64,000 nt of DNA from contig CANEVH010000009.1 in the NCBI GenBank assembly GCA_947442105.1, positions 1 to 64,000 of the forward strand. Direction: 5' to 3'. The translations under genes and the position numbers were made by a program. Under the pieces are notes generated by a model. It had not been told where the DNA came from and searched no databases. It saw nothing but the letters and a program-made list of their open reading frames with translations. This DNA comes from Comamonadaceae bacterium. GTDB lineage: Bacteria > Pseudomonadota > Gammaproteobacteria > Burkholderiales > Burkholderiaceae_C. Positions 48,633 to 57,824 of the stretch are shown here, one piece after another (position 1 is the stretch's first letter; each line of letters opens with the position of its first letter).

Positions 48633-49823
48633 TCATGAACCCCAGCCAGAAAAGTAGTTCATATCCTTATCGAACTGATCAAAAAATCCATCGGGCCAGG
48701 TATCGATATTGCCTAATCGGTCCAGTTGAGGGCTTAGAACTTGGGCGGTTCCTTCTGACCTTGGTTTGAAGAAATGAAGTGCGACTTGTTCCGGCGTTAT
48801 TCGCTCATCCTTAACAGCCCGGCGAATTCCGTTCAGTACATGGTCGCTGTGCGTCTCCACGATAACCTGCACCCCAGCCATGGCCACATCTGCCAAAAAC
48901 CGTCCCATTAGTGCTTGCCCTGCAGGATGAAGATGCACTTCTGGGTTCTCAATAAGCAGAATACCTCCAACCTTTGCAGATAGCGCCGCAACGACGATCG
49001 GTAATATTTGTGTAAGCCCAAACCCCACATGAATCGGGCGATGGAAGTCCGTATCGTCCGAAGTTCGCAGTCCGAGTGTTACCGCGTTGGCCTGTAGGAC
49101 TTGTAGCACAACCAATCCACAGCCTGGAAAGAATTGCTGCATGCGAGCCTCGACTTGGCGTAACAGTGTTGGTGGTATGCCTTCGATAATCAAACCGTCA
49201 AGGACACGCTCGCCACGCCCCAAATGCAGCACGCTCACGGCATGTTCTCCAGCAGGTCCAACTACAGCTGCAGTCTCTTCGATTGAATAAAATTCACGGG
49301 GGCCAATGCGTTCAGCTGTGATGTAAGAAAGGCCTCGAAGACGGTATGTCAATGAGTCAATATTCAACTGCAAAACGCTTTTACCATGATCATGTGCAGA
49401 CTCAACCTCGAATGCTGTTTGGTTATTGATAAGTGGAGGGAGTAAATATTGCAACATGTTTGGCTCCAGGGTTGCTGCGTCCCCAACAGAAACATGATCA
49501 ACGCCCATCGACATTTCGAACCGCTCTCCTGAAAATGACCAGTGATAACTCAGTTCGCCATCTGAAAGTCCCATTTTAATGCTGCGACGCCCATGCACTT
49601 TGTCAACTACATCTCCTACGGTTCCCAACTTTATTGCATTGCCATTTAGCAGTAGTCGCGACGACCATTCGTGATCACGCATGGTCTGATGCAGAAGAAC
49701 GAGCGATTGGAGAACAGACGATTTACCGGACGCGTTAGCGCCAGATAGCAAGGTCAAACTAGCGAGAGGAAGCTTTAGTAGATCGAAGCATTTGAAGTCA
49801 TGAAGATCCAGTCGGTTAAGCAT
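48633..49823 (-). CDS. AAA/ABC-type ATPase with DUF3696 C terminus
   Basis: 396 residues of the OLD/RecF-like ATPase class. FKCFDLLKLPLASLTLLSGANASGKSSVLQSL carries Walker A (28-36). VGFGLTQILPIVVAAL (266-281) is the signature helix, GGILLIENPEVHLHPAGQ (287-303) is Walker B, and VETHSDHVLNGIRRAV (322-337) holds the switch His. The ending GNIDTWPDGFFDQFDKDM is the DUF3696 hallmark. There is no TOPRIM nuclease domain, unlike full OLD proteins. Such ATPases act in several phage-defence systems as sensors that control a partner. It overlaps the DUF262 gene by 8 nt and the third gene follows at once. Confidence 0.9.
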   Translation of the reverse strand: MLNRLDLHDFKCFDLLKLPLASLTLLSGANASGKSSVLQSLVLLHQTMRDHEWSSRLLLNGNAIKLGTVGDVVDKVHGRRSIKMGLSDGELSYHWSFSGERFEMSMGVDHVSVGDAATLEPNMLQYLLPPLINNQTAFEVESAHDHGKSVLQLNIDSLTYRLRGLSYITAERIGPREFYSIEETAAVVGPAGEHAVSVLHLGRGERVLDGLIIEGIPPTLLRQVEARMQQFFPGCGLVVLQVLQANAVTLGLRTSDDTDFHRPIHVGFGLTQILPIVVAALSAKVGGILLIENPEVHLHPAGQALMGRFLADVAMAGVQVIVETHSDHVLNGIRRAVKDERITPEQVALHFFKPRSEGTAQVLSPQLDRLGNIDTWPDGFFDQFDKDMNYFSGWGS

Positions 49824-50910
49824 TTAATACCTCCATAAACGTGGCCTTAGCGGCTTTAAATCGGTAAGCGACTTTTCTCGGGTCATTTGTGCCGTAAGTG
49901 ATTGCAGTAATGAATTCATCGTCTTCCATTAAGGAGAAGAATGCCGCTTTTAAATCAACAGCGTTGGCTTTGACAGTACTCTCAGAATAATCTGAAAGTA
50001 CTATTGACATGACATCCCAGAGGGATGCATTTAGGATGCTGCGGCTATGTCCGCTGCTGGTATGCTTTCTGAACGCGTGCTGCCCAAATACTGTGTAATT
50101 GTTCTTAAGGGTGGTGCGGAATTTAGCACTAAGTTGCCGCAAATCCTCAGTGGAGAGCTTGTTCATAGTTTTCAGCCCTCGTGCCAGAAACTCATCCATG
50201 TCCCCTCGGTAATCTTGTATTGGTAAAAGTCTAAAAGCGCAGAATCGATTTACAAATTCTCGATCGCGCATTGCCGCAGTCTTCAAACTTTTCCCAGTAG
50301 CCTTGATAAAAAGCGGTGTCATCGCCTCTTCTTTTAAAAACCGTGTTGCACTACCCATGTACAGACAATTTCGCATCTGCTGACGTGTCAATGGAACGCC
50401 GCCATTTACCCGATCAAAAATGTCTAAGCGTGCTTGCTCAGGCACCTTTGCATCAATCACATAGAGGATAAGGTTGCAGTCTTCGATACGGTTTTGCAGT
50501 TTCGGAGAAAGGTTTCTGAAATACTTTTTATTCAATTCTGGCTGATCGGGTAGCTTGAGTTGGAAATCGTTATTTACAAATCGCTGAAACGTGGATAGGC
50601 GCTGCAGTCCATCAACAACAATCATTCGACCCTCTTCATCCTCACCCAGGTAAAAAACTGGCAGTGGAATTCGCATCAGAACGGACTCAATCAGTTTGCT
50701 TTGTTTATCCTCCTGCCAAATGAAGTCGCGTTGAAAGTCTGGATTCATGACGAAAGAGCCTTTCTCAATCCGACGTAGAACATCATGGACCGTACGATTC
50801 TCATTCCGGATTAGCAATGTATCAATTGGATATCCACCCAAGGAAACATCATCTTTTGCATTGGTGAGCCCCTCTATTTCCTCTTCATCCGTCGTATGTG
50901 AAGTATTCAT
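49816..50910 (-). CDS. DUF262 (GmrS N-terminal-like, ParB/Srx-fold) protein
   Basis: 364 residues. NPDFQRDFIWQEDKQSKLIESVLMRIPLPVFYLG, then VVDGLQRLSTF (99-109, the DGQQR-type motif of DUF262), then IFDRVNGGVPLTRQQMRNCLY (164-184) define the family. In GmrSD and related restriction proteins this domain binds and hydrolyses NTP and controls a DUF1524 HNH nuclease. Here the chain ends without a visible HNH motif. It is the first gene of the operon, with GAGG six nt upstream of the ATG. Codon use and A+T content differ from the flanking metabolic genes. A defence role is inferred from family and partner ATPase. Confidence 0.88.
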   Translation of the reverse strand: MNTSHTTDEEEIEGLTNAKDDVSLGGYPIDTLLIRNENRTVHDVLRRIEKGSFVMNPDFQRDFIWQEDKQSKLIESVLMRIPLPVFYLGEDEEGRMIVVDGLQRLSTFQRFVNNDFQLKLPDQPELNKKYFRNLSPKLQNRIEDCNLILYVIDAKVPEQARLDIFDRVNGGVPLTRQQMRNCLYMGSATRFLKEEAMTPLFIKATGKSLKTAAMRDREFVNRFCAFRLLPIQDYRGDMDEFLARGLKTMNKLSTEDLRQLSAKFRTTLKNNYTVFGQHAFRKHTSSGHSRSILNASLWDVMSIVLSDYSESTVKANAVDLKAAFFSLMEDDEFITAITYGTNDPRKVAYRFKAAKATFMEVLNA

Positions 50911-51603
50911 TTAAGCCTCATTCGTCAAAACTGTCTTTTGTTAGCGTTGTTGTACCGGGTACTTGATGGAAATATGAAAATATTTTGATCTGGTTGGATG
51001 GACCGTGCCGCTGACATTGTAGGTGCAGCTTACTATCGGCAACATCGTTAAATGATTTGTTGTTTTGGATGAGCCGACCTTAGGTTTGAGTTCACGGTGG
51101 ATTAAATCGGAACTCAATGCGGAACGCCTGCTTTTGGTCGATGTCTGGTGCCCACTTTGACGAAATGGTCGCCACTAAGCAGCCGGTCCATCCCTAGTTG
51201 CCAGCGGCTGAAATTGTGCAGGCAGACCGCAGATGTCGAAGACCGGAATCGCTGTAAATTTGACTCACAGGCGACTTGAGTAAAAGACCGCTCCTAGCCC
51301 ACCATTGAACGACAGAACAGCAGCTGTCAAGACAGCTTGTGGTCATAGCCGCTACCTATATTGTTGAAGATCAAGTTGCTCGAAAGCAGTCGCTGTAACC
51401 GTAATTTAAGGAGCGACGTTTGTCGGCTATCAGGCCGCGAACTCAATCACCTCTATGACTGCAATGGGTCGAAAGCAACCAAAACACTTCCCCCACCGCA
51501 CCTCGGTGACAGACCCCCACCCAGTTTTCAGGCGTAATTGCAGCCTCCGACGCCGAGCGTCAGACGCACGGTCCCAACCCCACATTCACCCTGACCAAAC
51601 GCC
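50911..51603. other. Long A+T-richer non-coding stretch at the right edge of the island
   Basis: Nearly 700 nt without a plausible gene. It must hold the promoter of the DUF262 operon (minus strand, near 50915-51010, an A/T-rich part with AAATATGAAAATATTTT) and probably that of the downstream acyl-CoA dehydrogenase gene. A 7-bp-arm inverted repeat AGCTGTC-AA-GACAGCT lies at 51322-51337. Base composition rises to that of the core genes only after about 51480. Confidence 0.6.
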
Positions 51604-53460
51604 ATGAAACTTCGCCCCACCCTTGATTTTTTGCTCAACGACTGGCTCAAGACCACGGATTTGACGCAGCGCGCGCGCTTTAGCGACCATTCGCGTGACA
51701 CCTTTGACGCGGTGCTGGACACTTGCGAGCGCATTGCGCGCGAGAAATTTGCGCCCTTCAACCGCCTGGTGGACGTGCAAGAGCCGCACTTTGACGGCGA
51801 AAAAGTCATCCTGCCCCAGGCCACGCAAGACGCAGCCAAGGCCTATGCCGAGTCGGGCATGCTCAGCGCCTCGCAGGACTTTGAAATGGGCGGCATGCAG
51901 CTGCCCTACAGCGTGGAGGCTGCGGCCAACTCGTTTTTCGCCTGCGCCTCGGTCAGCATTGGCTCGGGCATGCTGACCACCGGCAACGCCAATTTGCTGA
52001 TGGTGCACGGCACGGCGCTGCAAAAAGAGGTGTTTGCCAAGAACGAATTCAATGGCCGCTTCTCCGGCACCATGTGCCTGAGCGAGCCCCAAGCGGGCTC
52101 CAGCTTGTCGGACATCACCACCCGTGCCGTGCCCGATGGCGCGGACTTTGAGTCCGAAGCGCTGGGCGCGCGCTACCGCCTCAAGGGCAACAAGATGTGG
52201 ATATCGAGTGGCGAGCACGAGCTGTCCGAGAACATCATCCACCTGGTGCTGGCCAAAATTCCCGACGCCAATGGCGCGCTGGTGCCCGGCACACGCGGCA
52301 TTTCGCTCTTTATCGTGCCCAAAAAGCTGGTGGGCCTGGACGGCCAACTTACCGGCGTGCGCAACGACGTGGCGCTGGCCGGCCTGAACCACAAGCTGGG
52401 CTGGCGCGGCACTACCAATACCTTGCTCAATTTTGGCGAGGGCAAATACCCGGTGGATGCGCAGTCCGGCGGCCCCTATGGCAACGGCGCAGGCGCCGTG
52501 GGCTACCTGGTCGGCAAACCTGGCGATGGCCTGCGCTGCATGTTCCACATGATGAACGAGGCGCGCATTGGCGTGGGCATTGCGGCCACCATGCTCGGGC
52601 TGGCCGGCTATTACGCCAGCCTGGACTACGCCAAAAACCGGCCCCAGGGTCGGCCCATGGGATCCGGCGGCAAAGACCCCTCTCAGCCCCAAGTGCGCAT
52701 CATTGAACACAGCGATGTGCGCCGCATGCTGCTAGCCCAAAAATCCTATGGCGAAGGCGCGCTGGCGCTGGCACTGTATTGCGCCCGCCTGGTGGACGAG
52801 CAACACACCGCTGACGCCGCCGCTGCCGACGAAGCCCGCCTGCTGCTCGAAGTGCTCACGCCCATTGCCAAAAGCTGGCCCAGCGAGTGGTGCCTGGAGG
52901 CCAATTCGCTGGCCATCCAAGTGCATGGCGGCTACGGCTACACGCGCGACTTCCCGGTGGAGCAATACTGGCGCGACAACCGCCTCAACATGATCCACGA
53001 GGGCGCCCACGGCATTCAGGGCATGGACTTGCTGGGGCGCAAAGTGCTGATGGAAAACGGGCGCGGCATGCAACTGCTGGCCGCGCGCATGCAAGTCACC
53101 ATGGCGCGCGCCGCGCCCAACGCGCTGCTCGCGCCCTATGCCGACGCGCTGGGCAAAGCCCTGGCCAAGGTGGGTGCCGCCACGCAAGCGGCCTGGTCTA
53201 CCGGCGCCCCCACCGAGGCGCTGGCCAACGCCGTGCCCTATATGCAGGCCTTTGGCCACACGGTGCTGGCCTGGGTTTGGCTGGAAGTGGCCCTGGCCAC
53301 GCTAGAGAGCGACCCAAGCCAAGCCCAGTCCGCAAGCCAAGGCCGCATGGGCGCCGCGCGCTTCTTCTTCCACTACGAGCTGCCCAAAATCGGCGCTTGG
53401 CTGAATGTGGTGCAATCGCGCGACATGACCTGTGCCACCCTGCCCGAGGACGCTTTCTGA
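51604..53460 (+). CDS. Acyl-CoA dehydrogenase (about 600-residue type)
   Basis: 618 residues. It has the flavin motif MCLSEPQAGSSLSDITTRA, KGNKMWISSGEHELSENI, MFHMMNEARIGVGIAATML, ARIIEHSDVRRMLL-like RIIEHSDVRRML and VHGGYGYTRDFPVEQYWRDNRLNMIHEGAHGIQGMDLLGRKV, where the Glu is in the catalytic-base region. The long C-terminal extension after residue 480 is typical of the larger acyl-CoA dehydrogenases with an extra C-terminal domain. It performs the first step of beta-oxidation. The gene after it overlaps by 1 nt. The ribosome site is weak. Confidence 0.92.
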   Translation: MKLRPTLDFLLNDWLKTTDLTQRARFSDHSRDTFDAVLDTCERIAREKFAPFNRLVDVQEPHFDGEKVILPQATQDAAKAYAESGMLSASQDFEMGGMQLPYSVEAAANSFFACASVSIGSGMLTTGNANLLMVHGTALQKEVFAKNEFNGRFSGTMCLSEPQAGSSLSDITTRAVPDGADFESEALGARYRLKGNKMWISSGEHELSENIIHLVLAKIPDANGALVPGTRGISLFIVPKKLVGLDGQLTGVRNDVALAGLNHKLGWRGTTNTLLNFGEGKYPVDAQSGGPYGNGAGAVGYLVGKPGDGLRCMFHMMNEARIGVGIAATMLGLAGYYASLDYAKNRPQGRPMGSGGKDPSQPQVRIIEHSDVRRMLLAQKSYGEGALALALYCARLVDEQHTADAAAADEARLLLEVLTPIAKSWPSEWCLEANSLAIQVHGGYGYTRDFPVEQYWRDNRLNMIHEGAHGIQGMDLLGRKVLMENGRGMQLLAARMQVTMARAAPNALLAPYADALGKALAKVGAATQAAWSTGAPTEALANAVPYMQAFGHTVLAWVWLEVALATLESDPSQAQSASQGRMGAARFFFHYELPKIGAWLNVVQSRDMTCATLPEDAF

Positions 53461-53684
53461 TGGCTTTTTTCAAAAAATACAACGGCACCGCCGATCTGCG
53501 CTTGCTGAGCATAGAGCGTTGGGCCTGGATATTGATTTATGGCGGGCTGCTGGCTTGCGTGCTGTCGTACTTCATGCCCGCAGTCCCTGAGGGCGGCTTC
53601 AGTTTGCTTACCGCCTGTGGCTTGCTCGCAGTGGCTTTGGGGGCCGCGCTCATTGTGGTGCGTTCCCGACTGCACGGCGAGTAG
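53460..53684 (+). CDS. Small two-helix membrane protein
   Basis: 74 residues. After MAFFKKYNGTADLRLLSIERW come two hydrophobic helices (AWILIYGGLLACVLSYFM and LLTACGLLAVALGAALIVV), then a short basic tail. The ATG overlaps the dehydrogenase stop (TGATG), so it is co-translated. It is not recognised as a named family, and may anchor or regulate the dehydrogenase at the membrane (guess). About 145 nt without a gene follow. Confidence 0.75.
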   Translation: MAFFKKYNGTADLRLLSIERWAWILIYGGLLACVLSYFMPAVPEGGFSLLTACGLLAVALGAALIVVRSRLHGE

Positions 53685-53830
53685 CCGCGCCCAGCGTATC
53701 GCTGCGGCGACAGTTGCCAGAGCGCCTGCGGCGGCACAATCATTTACGTTTTTTGACCCCCTGTAACTTTCATGAAGGTGCGCAGCACCCCAATCATGGG
53801 AGTTCATTTACCTTAACTTGAGGAATTCGC

Positions 53831-54622
53831 ATGACGCGCACCATCCAACAACTGTTTGATTTGACTGGAAAAACCGCCCTGGTCACCGGTGGCTCCCGCG
53901 GCCTGGGCTTGCAAATGGCGCACGCTTTGGGGGAGGCCGGGGCCAAGGTATTGATTACCTCGCGCAAGGCCGAAGACCTGGAACAGGCCACCGCCGAACT
54001 GCAAGCCGCAGGCATTGACGCCCGCTGGGTGGCCGCCGATTGCGCTAAGGACAGCGAAATCACCCGCCTGGTGGACGAGACTCTGCACCGCATGGGCGAC
54101 GTCGACATTTTGGTGAACAACGCAGGCGCCACCTGGGGCGCACCCGCAGAAGACCACCCTATCGAGGCCTGGGACAAGGTGATGAACCTCAATGTGCGCG
54201 GCTACTTTTTGCTCAGCCAGGCGCTGGCCAAGCGCAGCATGATTGCGCGCCGCTCGGGCCGCATCATTAACGTGGCGTCCATCGCCGGGCTTGGCGGCAA
54301 CCCCGACGTCTTGCACACCATCGCCTACAACACCTCCAAGGGCGCGGTCATCAATTTCACCCGCGCCCTGGGCGCGGAGTGGGGCAAGTACAACATCACC
54401 GTCAACGCGATTTGCCCAGGTTTCTTCCCCAGCAAAATGACCGCTGGCACCTTGAAAGCCGTGGGCGAGGAAACGCTCGCCGCCCACGCACCGCTCAAAC
54501 GCCTGGGGGACGACGAAGACCTCAAGGGCCTGTGCCTTTTGTTCGCCTCCGACGCCGGCAAGCACATTACCGGCCAATGGCTGGCGGTGGACGGCGGCGT
54601 GAGCGTGGTCACGGGTGGCTGA
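53831..54622 (+). CDS. SDR-family oxidoreductase (gluconate 5-dehydrogenase/3-oxoacyl-ACP reductase-like)
   Basis: 263 residues of a classical short-chain dehydrogenase. Nucleotide motif TGGSRGLG (about 19-26), NNAGA (about 96-100), active-site INVASIAGLGG and YNTSKGAVINFTRALGAEW (Tyr-x3-Lys), then NAICPGFFPSKMT. Its location among acyl-CoA enzymes suggests a 3-hydroxyacyl substrate. TTGAGGAA precedes the ATG. It overlaps the thioesterase gene by 8 nt. Confidence 0.9.
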   Translation: MTRTIQQLFDLTGKTALVTGGSRGLGLQMAHALGEAGAKVLITSRKAEDLEQATAELQAAGIDARWVAADCAKDSEITRLVDETLHRMGDVDILVNNAGATWGAPAEDHPIEAWDKVMNLNVRGYFLLSQALAKRSMIARRSGRIINVASIAGLGGNPDVLHTIAYNTSKGAVINFTRALGAEWGKYNITVNAICPGFFPSKMTAGTLKAVGEETLAAHAPLKRLGDDEDLKGLCLLFASDAGKHITGQWLAVDGGVSVVTGG

Positions 54623-55100
54623 AATCGGCCCAGCGGCGGCTGCGGACTCCTGGGAGCGGGTGGCCGGGTTTGGGGTGGACGTTCCCTTCGTGCGGCACCT
54701 GGGCTTCGTGCTGACGCAGTTTGCGTCTGGCCAGTCCGAGATCACTTACACCGCCCAGCCAGAGCACCTCAATTCATTTGGCGTCACCCACGGCGGCGCT
54801 TTGATGACGTTGCTAGACGTGTCCATGGCCACCGCCGCGCGCAGCGATGTGCCCGAGCAGGGCGTGGTCACCATCGAGATGAAAACCAGCTTTATGCACC
54901 CCGCCGTGGGGCCGCTGGTGGCCCGTGGCACGCTGGTGCAGCGCACCGCGAGCCTGGCGTTTACCCAGTCCACGATTTATGACGCCCGTGGCCAAGCTTG
55001 CGCCAGCGCCATGGGCACCTTCAAATACATGAAGCGTGCGCCGGGCGCTGCGGCTGTCGCCAGCCAGTCCAGCCCGTCTGCCTCCATTCCAACTGACTAA
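54615..55100 (+). CDS. PaaI-type hotdog-fold thioesterase
   Basis: 161 residues, GTG start inside the end of the SDR gene. The hotdog core has LNSFGVTHGGALMTLLDVSMATAAR (HGG motif, then Asp) and VVTIEMKTSFMHPAVGPLVARGTLVQRTASLAFTQSTIYDARGQACASAMGTFKYM, as in PaaI/YdiI thioesterases. It probably hydrolyses acyl-CoA to release CoA in the same pathway. Coupled translation with the SDR gene supports a shared process. Confidence 0.9.
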   Translation: MAEIGPAAAADSWERVAGFGVDVPFVRHLGFVLTQFASGQSEITYTAQPEHLNSFGVTHGGALMTLLDVSMATAARSDVPEQGVVTIEMKTSFMHPAVGPLVARGTLVQRTASLAFTQSTIYDARGQACASAMGTFKYMKRAPGAAAVASQSSPSASIPTD

Positions 55101-55115
55101 GCAAAGAGCCCCACC

Positions 55116-56132
55116 ATGCCCGCAAACCGCCAAATCCACCTCGACAACCGCCCCAAGGGCGAAGCCCAAGCCAGCAACTTTGCGTTGGTGGATAGCGAGA
55201 CGCCACCCCTGAAAGACGGCGAAGTGCTAGTGCGCCACCACTTTTTGAGCCTGGACCCCTATATGCGAGGCCGCATGAACGACGCCAAAAGCTATGCCCA
55301 ACCCCAAGCCCTGGGCCAGACCATGGGCGGCGGCACGGTGGGCGAAGTGCTGGAGTCGCGCAACCCGCAGTACCCCGTGGGCACCCAGGTGGTGGGCATG
55401 GGTGGCTGGCAGGAATACAGCGTAGTCAACGCCACGCTGCCCGGCGCCCTGCGCGCAGTAGACACCCGCCATGTGCCGCTGAGCGCCTACCTGGGTGCCG
55501 TGGGCATGCCGGGCGTCACGGCCTACTACGGCCTAGTCCACATCATTGCGCCCAAAGCGGGCGACACGCTGGTAATCAGCGCCGCCACCGGCGCGGTGGG
55601 CAGCGCTTTTGCCGCTTTGAGCAAAGCGCGCGGCTGCCGCACGGTTGGCATTGCCGGGGGCGCCGAGAAGTGCAAATATGCGGTGGACGAACTGGGCTTT
55701 GACGCTTGCATTGACTACAAGGAACACACAGACGCGGCCAGCCTCTCAGCCGCCATTGCAGCCGCTTGCCCCAAGGGCATAGACGGCTATTTTGAGAACG
55801 TGGGCGGCATGGTGCTGAACGCCGTGCTACCGCTCATGAACGCCTTTTGCCGCATCGCGGTGTGCGGCATGATTGCCGGCTACAACGGCGCGCCGCTGCC
55901 CCTGACGCACCCGGCGCTGATCTTGATGCAGCGCCTCAAGATCGAGGGCTTTATCGTCAGTGAGCACATGGAAGTGTGGCCTGCCGCCCTGGCCGAGCTG
56001 GGTGGCCTTGTCGCCAGCGGCAAGCTGCGCGCACGCGAGAGCATTGCCCACGGGCTGGAGAACGCGCCTGAGGCCTTTTTGGGCTTGCTCAAGGGCAAGA
56101 ACTTTGGCAAACAACTCGTTAAGCTGGTCTGA
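55116..56132 (+). CDS. Zinc-free MDR NADP-dependent oxidoreductase (CurA/leukotriene-B4 dehydrogenase-like)
   Basis: 338 residues. It starts NRQIHLDNRPKGEAQASNFALVD, continues FLSLDPYMRGRMNDAKSYAQP, and shows the NADP motif SAATGAVGSAFAALSKARGC and GIDGYFENVGGMVLNAVLPLM, as in the YncB/CurA group that reduces double bonds of alpha,beta-unsaturated carbonyls. No zinc ligands are seen. It is closely spaced with the genes on both sides (15 nt; 0 nt). Confidence 0.9.
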   Translation: MPANRQIHLDNRPKGEAQASNFALVDSETPPLKDGEVLVRHHFLSLDPYMRGRMNDAKSYAQPQALGQTMGGGTVGEVLESRNPQYPVGTQVVGMGGWQEYSVVNATLPGALRAVDTRHVPLSAYLGAVGMPGVTAYYGLVHIIAPKAGDTLVISAATGAVGSAFAALSKARGCRTVGIAGGAEKCKYAVDELGFDACIDYKEHTDAASLSAAIAAACPKGIDGYFENVGGMVLNAVLPLMNAFCRIAVCGMIAGYNGAPLPLTHPALILMQRLKIEGFIVSEHMEVWPAALAELGGLVASGKLRARESIAHGLENAPEAFLGLLKGKNFGKQLVKLV

Positions 56133-57797
56133 ATGAACGCCGCCGCCACGCACCAGGTGTTTAACCAGGCGCAAGCCCTGGAAAACTACAACTTGTTTGA
56201 CGGCAACCAGGGCCTGCAAAGCGCCCTTAAATTCAACGCGCCGGGCCTGGACACCGCCGATTTGCAGGCCCTGGGCGCGCGCCTGGGCAGTGCGGAGATG
56301 CAAACCCATGCGCAGCTTGCCAATGTGCACACCCCGCAACTGCGCAGCCACGACCGCTATGGCAACAGGCTCGACGTGGTGGAGTTCCACCCCAGCTACC
56401 ACGCCTTGATGGCCGAGGCCACGCGTGCCGGTTTGCACGGCAGCCCGTGGCCCACTTTTTTTGACGCAAAACCTGGCACATCGATCACGCACCAGCGCCG
56501 CGCGGCGGGGTTTCTCATGTTTACCGAGCTGGAGTCGTCCATGCTGTGCCCGATTTCCATGACCTACGCGGTGATGCCCGCGTTGCGCAGCAACGCCGCT
56601 ATTTACCAAGACTGGGCGCCGGGCCTGAGCAGCCCGCACTACGACCCGGCATTGAAGCTATTCAGCCAAAAAACCGGCCTCACCATGGGCATGGGCATGA
56701 CCGAGAAGCAAGGCGGCTCGGACGTGCGGGCCAACACCACGCAAGCCACAGCCGACGGCCATGATGCCTGGGGCCAGCGCTTTACGCTGGTGGGGCACAA
56801 ATGGTTTTTCTCGGCGCCTATGTGCGACGCGTTTTTGGTGCTGGCGCAGTCGGCGGCGGGCTTGAGCTGCTTTTTTCTGCCCCGCGTGTTGCCCGACGGC
56901 AGCCTGAACAACTTGCGCATCCAGCGCCTCAAAGACAAGCTGGGCAACAAGGCCAACGCCAGCTCTGAGGTGGAATTTGTGGGTGCCACCGCCTGGCTGG
57001 TGGGCGTGGAAGGGCGTGGCGTGCCGCAGATTTTGGAAATGGGCGAAATGACCCGGCTGGACTGCTCGCTGGGCACCAGCGGCCTGGTGCGCCAGGCCCT
57101 GAGCATTGCGCTCAACCACACCGCCCAGCGCCAAGCCTTTGGCAAACCCTTGATCGAACAGCCGCTGATGCGCAACGTGCTGGCCGACCTGGCGTTGGAG
57201 AGCGAAGCCGCCACCGCCTTGTCCATGCGCTTGGCGCGCGCCTTTGACAACGCGGGCGACAGCTTTGAGCGCCTGATGGCCCGCGTCCTCACCCCCATTG
57301 CCAAGTTTTGGATCTGCAAGCGCGGCAGCGCTTTTGGCCAAGAGGCCATGGAATGCATGGGCGGCAATGGCTATGTGGAAGAGGGCGGCTTGGGCGTTAT
57401 GGCCCGCATTTACCGCGAAATGCCGCTCAACTCGATTTGGGAGGGTGCGGGCAACATCATGGCGCTGGACCTGCTGCGCTCCCTGCGCAAGGGCGACGTG
57501 GCCCAGGCCCTGGCGCAAGAGCTGGCCCCCGCACGCGGGGCGCACCCGGCGCTGGACCGCATGATCGACGCCCTGCCCACGCGCATTGACCTGCTGGCCA
57601 ACGAAGTGCAGGCCCGCCGTCTGGCGCAGGACGTAGCGCTGGCGGTGCAGGCCGCGCTGCTGCTGCAAAGCGCGCCGGGCGCTGTGTTTGGTGCGTTTTG
57701 CGATTCGCGCCTGGGGGGCGACTGGGGTTACAGCTTTGGCACCCTGGCCACGGGCGTGGACTTTGACGCCATCATTCGCCGCGCCATGCCGCGCTAG
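56133..57797 (+). CDS. AidB-like acyl-CoA dehydrogenase
   Basis: 554 residues. It starts HQVFNQAQALENYNLFDGNQGLQSAL, has the FAD-binding GMGMTEKQGGSDVRANTT and KWFFSAPMCDAFLVLAQ, and ends with QEAMECMGGNGYVEEGGLGVMARIYREMPLNSIWEGAGNIMALDLLR. The GxGYVEE motif with Glu-rich loop and the length fit AidB (541 residues in E. coli), a member tied to alkylation stress that has weak isovaleryl-CoA dehydrogenase activity. The position directly after the MDR gene, with no gap, suggests a metabolic role here. Confidence 0.88.
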   Translation: MNAAATHQVFNQAQALENYNLFDGNQGLQSALKFNAPGLDTADLQALGARLGSAEMQTHAQLANVHTPQLRSHDRYGNRLDVVEFHPSYHALMAEATRAGLHGSPWPTFFDAKPGTSITHQRRAAGFLMFTELESSMLCPISMTYAVMPALRSNAAIYQDWAPGLSSPHYDPALKLFSQKTGLTMGMGMTEKQGGSDVRANTTQATADGHDAWGQRFTLVGHKWFFSAPMCDAFLVLAQSAAGLSCFFLPRVLPDGSLNNLRIQRLKDKLGNKANASSEVEFVGATAWLVGVEGRGVPQILEMGEMTRLDCSLGTSGLVRQALSIALNHTAQRQAFGKPLIEQPLMRNVLADLALESEAATALSMRLARAFDNAGDSFERLMARVLTPIAKFWICKRGSAFGQEAMECMGGNGYVEEGGLGVMARIYREMPLNSIWEGAGNIMALDLLRSLRKGDVAQALAQELAPARGAHPALDRMIDALPTRIDLLANEVQARRLAQDVALAVQAALLLQSAPGAVFGAFCDSRLGGDWGYSFGTLATGVDFDAIIRRAMPR

Positions 57798-57824
57798 TTG
57801 TACCGCTTTTTTTAGGAGGCCCTT

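Noticed and set aside
50911-51603. Attachment site or integrase remnant at the island edge
   Set aside because: No tRNA, no integrase fragment and no repeat shared with the left edge (46390-46470) could be seen.
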